Shown here: in pieces, positions 60,030 to 64,000 of the stretch
Layout: each line of letters starts with the position of its first letter
Position numbering within the stretch: position 1 is the stretch's first letter
Assembly (NCBI RefSeq): GCF_003584105.1
Contig: NZ_QXFO01000019.1
Span: 1-64,000 of the forward strand
Length of the DNA: 64,000 nt
DNA from: Flagellimonas taeanensis
GTDB lineage: Bacteria; Bacteroidota; Bacteroidia; Flavobacteriales; Flavobacteriaceae
Direction: 5' to 3'
The notes under the pieces: model-generated
Database searches by the model: none
Seen by the model: the letters and a program-made list of their open reading frames with translations, nothing else
What the model was told of the DNA's origin: nothing
Program-made: the position numbers and the translations under genes

Positions 60030-61028
60030 ATGGAAGAAAACGTACCACAAGACGACGCAATACAGTTCAATTCCCGCATGGATTTAAGCCGACTACAGGA
60101 AGCTGTCTCCAACATAAAGTCCGAACTGGGCAAAGTGATCATTGGGCAGCAGGATATGATAGAACTGCTCATTATTTCCATTTTGGCCAATGGGCATTCC
60201 CTCATCGAAGGGGTTCCCGGGGTGGCCAAGACCGTCACGGCCAAGTTGCTGGCAAAGACCATGAGCGTGGATTTCAGTCGCATCCAGTTTACCCCGGACC
60301 TGATGCCGAGCGATATTTTGGGAACCTCCATCTTCAACATCAAAACTTCTGAATTTGAGTTCAAGAAAGGACCTTTGTTCTCGAACATCATCCTCATCGA
60401 TGAGATCAACCGGGCCCCTGCCAAGACCCAGGCCGCCCTTTTTGAGGCCATGGCTGAGAGGCAGATCACCATGGATGGTGTGGAATATGCCATGGAACCC
60501 CCATTTTTAGTGTTTGCCACCCAAAACCCCATTGAACAGGAAGGGACCTATCGATTGCCAGAGGCCCAATTGGACCGTTTTCTTTTCAAGATCAATGTGA
60601 GCTATCCCTCATTGGAAGAAGAAATCCAGATCTTGGAGAGCAAGCACGAACAGAAGGCCAAAGTGGAGGAAGACCTCGTCAGTGCCCTACTTTCTGCAAA
60701 GCAGATCGCGGAGTACCAAGATACCATCAAGGAAATCGTTGTGGAGAAAAACCTGCTCAAGTACATTGCCTCCATAGTGGACAACACAAGGAGCAATGCC
60801 AATCTCTACTTGGGCGCATCGCCCAGGGCCTCGATTGCCATCATGGATGCCTCAAAGGCGCTTGCCGCGATAAACGGCAGGGATTTCATCACTCCAGATG
60901 ACATCAAAAAAGTGGCCATTCCCGTTTTAGGGCACCGCATTTTGCTCACCCCGGAAAGGGAAATGGAAGGATTGACCGCCCAGCAGGTGGTGAAACAAAT
61001 CGTGGACGGCATCGAAATCCCAAGATAA
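60030..61028 (+). CDS. MoxR family AAA+ ATPase
   Basis: A 332-residue MoxR ATPase. Walker A is EGVPGVAKTVTAKLLA near residue 57, Walker B is IILIDEINRAPAKTQAALFE, sensor 1 is VFATQNPIEQEGTYRLPEAQ and GASPRASIAIMDAS is near the sensor 2 region. MoxR proteins are chaperone-like ATPases that work with VWA-type proteins, here most likely the DUF58 protein encoded 2 bases downstream. Confidence 0.95.
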   Translation: MEENVPQDDAIQFNSRMDLSRLQEAVSNIKSELGKVIIGQQDMIELLIISILANGHSLIEGVPGVAKTVTAKLLAKTMSVDFSRIQFTPDLMPSDILGTSIFNIKTSEFEFKKGPLFSNIILIDEINRAPAKTQAALFEAMAERQITMDGVEYAMEPPFLVFATQNPIEQEGTYRLPEAQLDRFLFKINVSYPSLEEEIQILESKHEQKAKVEEDLVSALLSAKQIAEYQDTIKEIVVEKNLLKYIASIVDNTRSNANLYLGASPRASIAIMDASKALAAINGRDFITPDDIKKVAIPVLGHRILLTPEREMEGLTAQQVVKQIVDGIEIPR

Positions 61029-61030
61029 AA

Positions 61031-62365
61031 GTGAAAAGGCTCTTCAGACCCATATACCTGCAAAAACGATTTTTCATGATCCTCACGACGCTCATCGTGG
61101 GATTTGTGATTTCGTATATGGTCCCCAATCTCTATGGGGCGCTGAAGGTGCTTTTCTTTGTCCTGGTCCTATTGCTGATCGTTGATATCATCTTGCTCTT
61201 TGCTTCCAAGGGAAAGGTAGAAGGACACCGCATTTTGTCCGACAAACTCTCCAATGGGGACGAAAACCCGATCCAACTACAATTGATGAACGGATATTTG
61301 TTCCCTGTAAAAGTTAGGGTCATCGATGAGATTCCTTTCCAGTTCCAGAAAAGGGATTTTCTGTTGGAAACCAAGCTTCCCAGTGGTGCGGAAAAGGTCT
61401 TCCATTATCAACTACGGCCTACCGAACGTGGGGTGTACTCCTTTGGAAGTCTGAACATTTTTTCGGTTTCGCCCATAGGTTTTTTGGCCAGAAAACATAC
61501 CGTGGGCCAATCCCAGGAAGTTCCGGTTTACCCCTCGTTCCTCCAACTCCAAAAATATGATCTGCTGGCCTTCACCAATCGTTTGCACGAATATGGCCTA
61601 AAGAAGATCAGGCGTATTGGACATACCATGGAATTTGAGCAGATAAAAGACTATGTGTTGGGCGATGATATCCGGAACATCAACTGGAAAGCCACGGCCA
61701 AACGGGGGCAATTGATGGTGAACCAATATCAGGATGAAAAATCGCAGCCCGTATATTCCGTGATCGATAAGGGGCGGGTGATGAAAATGCCCTTCAATGG
61801 CCTTAGCCTCTTGGATTATGCCATCAACGCCACCTTGGTGATCAGTAACATTGCCCTAAAAAAACAGGACAAGGCCGGCATGTTCTCCTTTAGTGACAAA
61901 ATCGAGAACAGGGTGGTAGCGGAGCGGCGAAGCTCCCAGATGAACCTCATCCTGGAAACGCTCTACAACCTAGAGACGAATTTCATCGAAAGTGATTTCA
62001 GTCGGCTGTATGTGGATGTAAAACGGAACTTGAACCAACGCAGTCTTTTGCTGCTCTATACGAATTTTGAGACCATGGATGCCCTGCACAGACAGCTTCC
62101 CTATTTGTTGGCCATGGCCAAACAGCATCTGTTGGTGGTGATTTTCTTTGAAAATACCGAGCTGAATGAATTTGCCCATAAAAAGGCGGAAACGGTGCAT
62201 CAAATCTTTGAACAGACCATTGCCGAAAAGTTCATTTATGAGAAAAAACTCATTGTGAACGAACTCCGCAAACATGGCATCCAGACCATCTTGACCAAAC
62301 CGGAGGATTTGACCGTCAATACTATCAACAAATACTTGGAAATCAAGGCAAGGGGGCTTATCTGA
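61031..62365 (+). CDS. DUF58 domain protein
   Basis: A 444-residue protein starting with GTG. Two membrane helices (about 14-32 and 37-55) are followed by a beta-rich region and the DUF58 motif (YVLGDDIRNINWKATAKRG, from about residue 210), then a VWA-like domain with VYSVIDKGRVM as a degenerate MIDAS. It is the usual partner of MoxR. It ends one base before the stop of the gene on the other strand. Confidence 0.9.
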   Translation: MKRLFRPIYLQKRFFMILTTLIVGFVISYMVPNLYGALKVLFFVLVLLLIVDIILLFASKGKVEGHRILSDKLSNGDENPIQLQLMNGYLFPVKVRVIDEIPFQFQKRDFLLETKLPSGAEKVFHYQLRPTERGVYSFGSLNIFSVSPIGFLARKHTVGQSQEVPVYPSFLQLQKYDLLAFTNRLHEYGLKKIRRIGHTMEFEQIKDYVLGDDIRNINWKATAKRGQLMVNQYQDEKSQPVYSVIDKGRVMKMPFNGLSLLDYAINATLVISNIALKKQDKAGMFSFSDKIENRVVAERRSSQMNLILETLYNLETNFIESDFSRLYVDVKRNLNQRSLLLLYTNFETMDALHRQLPYLLAMAKQHLLVVIFFENTELNEFAHKKAETVHQIFEQTIAEKFIYEKKLIVNELRKHGIQTILTKPEDLTVNTINKYLEIKARGLI

Positions 62366-62366
62366 C

Positions 62367-62831
62367 CTAAAGCGAAATAGAAGTAAGTCCCAAGGTATTC
62401 AAACTGGGAAGATTGCCATCCCATACCACAAATTCCGATTTTGGATAGGGAAAGGGCTTTTGCTTTTTCAGATCCAGTTGGGAATAGCGGCCACGCAGTC
62501 TTTTTTTGTCGTCCTTTTTGGAAAACAAATCAATGGTGACTCCCACCGTGACACCACCTAGGACCGTTGCGGCAAGATCGTCGTTGTCCCAACCGTTCTC
62601 ACGCTGTCCTGCATCGACCGCTTCCTTGGCCAAGCCTATAAGCGTACTTCCGGCCACCGAGCCCACAAAGGTCCAAATCCGGTTGCCCTCAGAGGCCTGT
62701 TTTGCGATTCCTGCTCCGGCCAAACCAAATAGGTTGCCTCCCAAAAAATGGAGTGCTTTGTCCTGCTCCACTTGCCCATGGCAATAGGAAGCAAGCACCA
62801 AAAAGACTAGTGTGGGGATAAGTGTTCTCAT
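62367..62831 (-). CDS. YfiM/DUF2279-like exported protein
   Basis: A 154-residue protein with a signal peptide (LVFLVLASYCHGQ) and the pattern DKALHFLGGNLFGLAGAG with a later GLAKEAVDAG, similar to YfiM-like (DUF2279) proteins with a conserved Asp-Lys-x2-His at the mature N-terminus. Two short hydrophobic stretches could be membrane helices. Role unknown. Confidence 0.65.
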   Translation of the reverse strand: MRTLIPTLVFLVLASYCHGQVEQDKALHFLGGNLFGLAGAGIAKQASEGNRIWTFVGSVAGSTLIGLAKEAVDAGQRENGWDNDDLAATVLGGVTVGVTIDLFSKKDDKKRLRGRYSQLDLKKQKPFPYPKSEFVVWDGNLPSLNTLGLTSISL

Positions 62832-62882
62832 TGCTCTGGGGTAAATGTATGAAAAAGTGCGGAAAGCTTCTGTCTGAATAGT

Positions 62883-63824
62883 TTAATAGTCATTGACTTC
62901 CAACTTTGCCTTGTGGAACTCGGCCATCAGTTCGGCAACAATTTCGGCGGCGGGCTTCATTGCATGGATCAAACCTGAAACTTGGCCAATTTCCAATTCC
63001 CCCTCTTCCATATCCCCCTCGAACATGCCCCGCTTTGCCCTGGCCCTTCCCAATAGAGTTTTCAGGTCCTCGACAGATGCGCCCTTGGCGTAGGCCTCCT
63101 GCACATCTTGGTAGAACTTGTTCTTGAGTAGACGTACGGGAGCGAGCTCTTTCAAGGTCAGTTGGGTATCCCCTTCCTGTGCCTCCACCACTCTTTTTTT
63201 GAAGGACTCGTGCGAAGAGGCCTCGGGAGTGGCCACAAACCGGCTGCCCACCTGCACTCCATCCGCTCCAAGAACCATAGCGGCCAGTATAGCCCTTCCT
63301 GTTGCGATGCCTCCAGCGGCAATCAAGGGAATGCTTATTTTTTCTTTCACAGAAGGAATCAGTACCATCGTGGTGGTCTCATCCCTTCCGTTATGTCCAC
63401 CCGCTTCAAAACCTTCGGCCACAATGGCGTCCACCCCTGCCTCTTGGGCTTTCAGGGCAAACTTGACACTGCTCACCACATGCACCACGGTGATCCCCTT
63501 CTCTTTGAGAAAACCCGTCCAGGTCTTGGGGTTTCCTGCGGAAGTGAACACGATTTTCACTCCCTGGGAGACAATGATTTCCATCAACTTTTCAATATCG
63601 GGGTACAGCATGGGAACGTTCACGCCAAAAGGTTTGTCGGTCGCTTTTTTGCACTTGATGATATGTTCCTCCAATACTTCCGGGTACATACTTCCCGCGC
63701 CCAACAGCCCCAATCCGCCTGCATTGGAGACCGCCGAGGCCAATCGCCATCCGCTGGCCCAGACCATACCGGCTTGTATGATAGGATATTGTATTCCGAA
63801 AAGCTGGGTGATTTTGTTTTGCAT
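62883..63824 (-). CDS. Nitronate monooxygenase (FMN)
   Basis: A 313-residue TIM-barrel flavoprotein of the nitronate monooxygenase/FabK family. The FMN site is in IQAGMVWASGWRLASAVSNA, the active-site region is EGFEAGGHNGRDE with its His, and AAGGIATGRAILAAMVLGADGVQVGSRF is the phosphate-binding part. It detoxifies alkyl nitronates or serves as an enoyl reductase relative; the first is more likely. Downstream of mnmA with REP-like hairpins between. Confidence 0.88.
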   Translation of the reverse strand: MQNKITQLFGIQYPIIQAGMVWASGWRLASAVSNAGGLGLLGAGSMYPEVLEEHIIKCKKATDKPFGVNVPMLYPDIEKLMEIIVSQGVKIVFTSAGNPKTWTGFLKEKGITVVHVVSSVKFALKAQEAGVDAIVAEGFEAGGHNGRDETTTMVLIPSVKEKISIPLIAAGGIATGRAILAAMVLGADGVQVGSRFVATPEASSHESFKKRVVEAQEGDTQLTLKELAPVRLLKNKFYQDVQEAYAKGASVEDLKTLLGRARAKRGMFEGDMEEGELEIGQVSGLIHAMKPAAEIVAELMAEFHKAKLEVNDY

Positions 63825-63843
63825 GTACTATTGAATAATTGTC

Positions 63844-63915
63844 AAACTGAACTTGTTTCAGTTTCCCATCAAAATAAAAATAATATTGCAAAGGATTCTG
63901 AAATAAATTCAGAAT
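63844..63915. repeat. Two REP-like hairpins between mnmA and the nitronate monooxygenase gene
   Basis: AAACTGAA-N5-TTCAGTTT (63844-63864) and ATTCTGAA-N5-TTCAGAAT (63895-63915), both perfect 8-bp arms with 5-base loops. The second is followed by GACG, resembling the common flavobacterial ...CTGAA..TTCAG..ATGACG intergenic element. Confidence 0.65.
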
Positions 63916-63940
63916 GACGAAATGCCATTTTTTTGAAGGG

Positions 63941-64000
63941 TTACGAAATCACTCCAGACCCTACCAACTCATCGTCCACGTACCAAGCCACAAACTGTCC
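63941..64000 (-). CDS. mnmA: tRNA-specific 2-thiouridylase MnmA (C-terminal end only)
   Basis: Only the last 19 codons and the TAA (63943-63941) are in the window. The translation GQFVAWYVDDELVGSGVIS matches the MnmA C-terminus (GQ-aromatic-x-A-aromatic-Y, then GSGVI). MnmA adds the 2-thio group at U34 of Lys, Glu and Gln tRNAs. The identification rests on a short stretch. Confidence 0.75.
   Translation of the reverse strand, partial: GQFVAWYVDDELVGSGVIS

Noticed and set aside
1..64000. CRISPR arrays, insertion sequences, rRNA or tRNA genes
   Set aside because: No regularly spaced repeats, no transposase frames, and no cloverleaf-like T-arm sequence seen in the gaps; xerD here is the housekeeping recombinase by length and motif, not an integrase.

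Overview
The window reads as chromosome of a marine-type member of the Flavobacteriaceae (Bacteroidota). The evidence is the repeated promoter box TAnnTTTG with little sign of Shine-Dalgarno sites, families largely confined to Bacteroidota (DUF3822, head-GIN/DUF2807 proteins, small outer-membrane barrels), a TonB-dependent receptor with a carboxypeptidase-like N-terminus, and typical flavobacterial gene pairs. From protein recall the Muricauda/Allomuricauda/Flagellimonas group is a plausible home, but that is inference. The window is almost all core chromosome and densely coded. I saw no tRNA, rRNA operon, CRISPR array, insertion sequence or prophage. The only gap above 300 bases (10063-10571) holds the RNase P RNA.

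Layout. 1-2433: a membrane-anchored sugar/alcohol dehydrogenase pair (gluconate 2-dehydrogenase subunit 3-like plus a GMC flavoprotein). 2699-7891: a minus-strand run with an SF1 helicase, DUF4126, CMP-Kdo synthase, a HAD phosphatase, a KdnB-like Kdo 8-oxidase and an acyltransferase, suggesting modification of the Kdo/lipid A inner core. 7981-12947: a membrane protein, DUF3822, rsmD, rnpB (minus), dnaX and miaE. 12956-17073: polyphosphate metabolism (sixA-like, ppk1, ppx) and pdxH. 17173-22310: a lipoprotein, RNase Z, a small conserved protein, pyrB, pyrR and rpsA. 22571-24374: a short accessory patch between rpsA and cmk (BON-LysM protein, a stand-alone polyvalent-protein kinase domain between two near-identical terminators, and an AT-rich ORF without an ATG). 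24443-27645: cmk and lon.

27863-30824: an ECF sigma/anti-sigma operon with two secreted beta-repeat proteins. 30887-37574: a UMF1-type transporter, an M48 lipoprotein protease, GH31 alpha-glucosidase and glycogen branching enzyme. 37736-41700: a collagen-like lipoprotein, two MsrB enzymes (one lipoprotein, one cytosolic), a DinB-like protein, lpdA and DUF3817. 41692-45051: aroQ, three small outer-membrane barrels and xerD. 45070-49951: NDH-2, a second ECF sigma with a four-helix membrane partner, an atypical acyltransferase, a Nudix hydrolase and a cyclophilin whose start codons overlap. 50004-55426: dienelactone hydrolase, a FecA-like TonB receptor, a porin-like protein and a TRIC channel. 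55429-62365: the RDD / SpoIIM / DUF4129 / DUF4350 / MoxR / DUF58 cluster. 62367-64000: a YfiM-like protein, nitronate monooxygenase and the 3' end of mnmA.

The observations I rate highest are: (1) a 10-A run in dnaX exactly where a gamma-type truncation would fall, with stop codons at once in both alternative frames; (2) a shared bipartite element, GTAACAA-N19/20-ATAAGRCAAAC, at nearly the same distance before two unlinked ECF sigma genes, both without an ATG start; (3) the polyvalent kinase-domain gene bracketed by duplicated terminators; (4) the KdnB-like gene beside kdsB without a visible kdnA; (5) two divergent genes whose start codons overlap in a single CATG.
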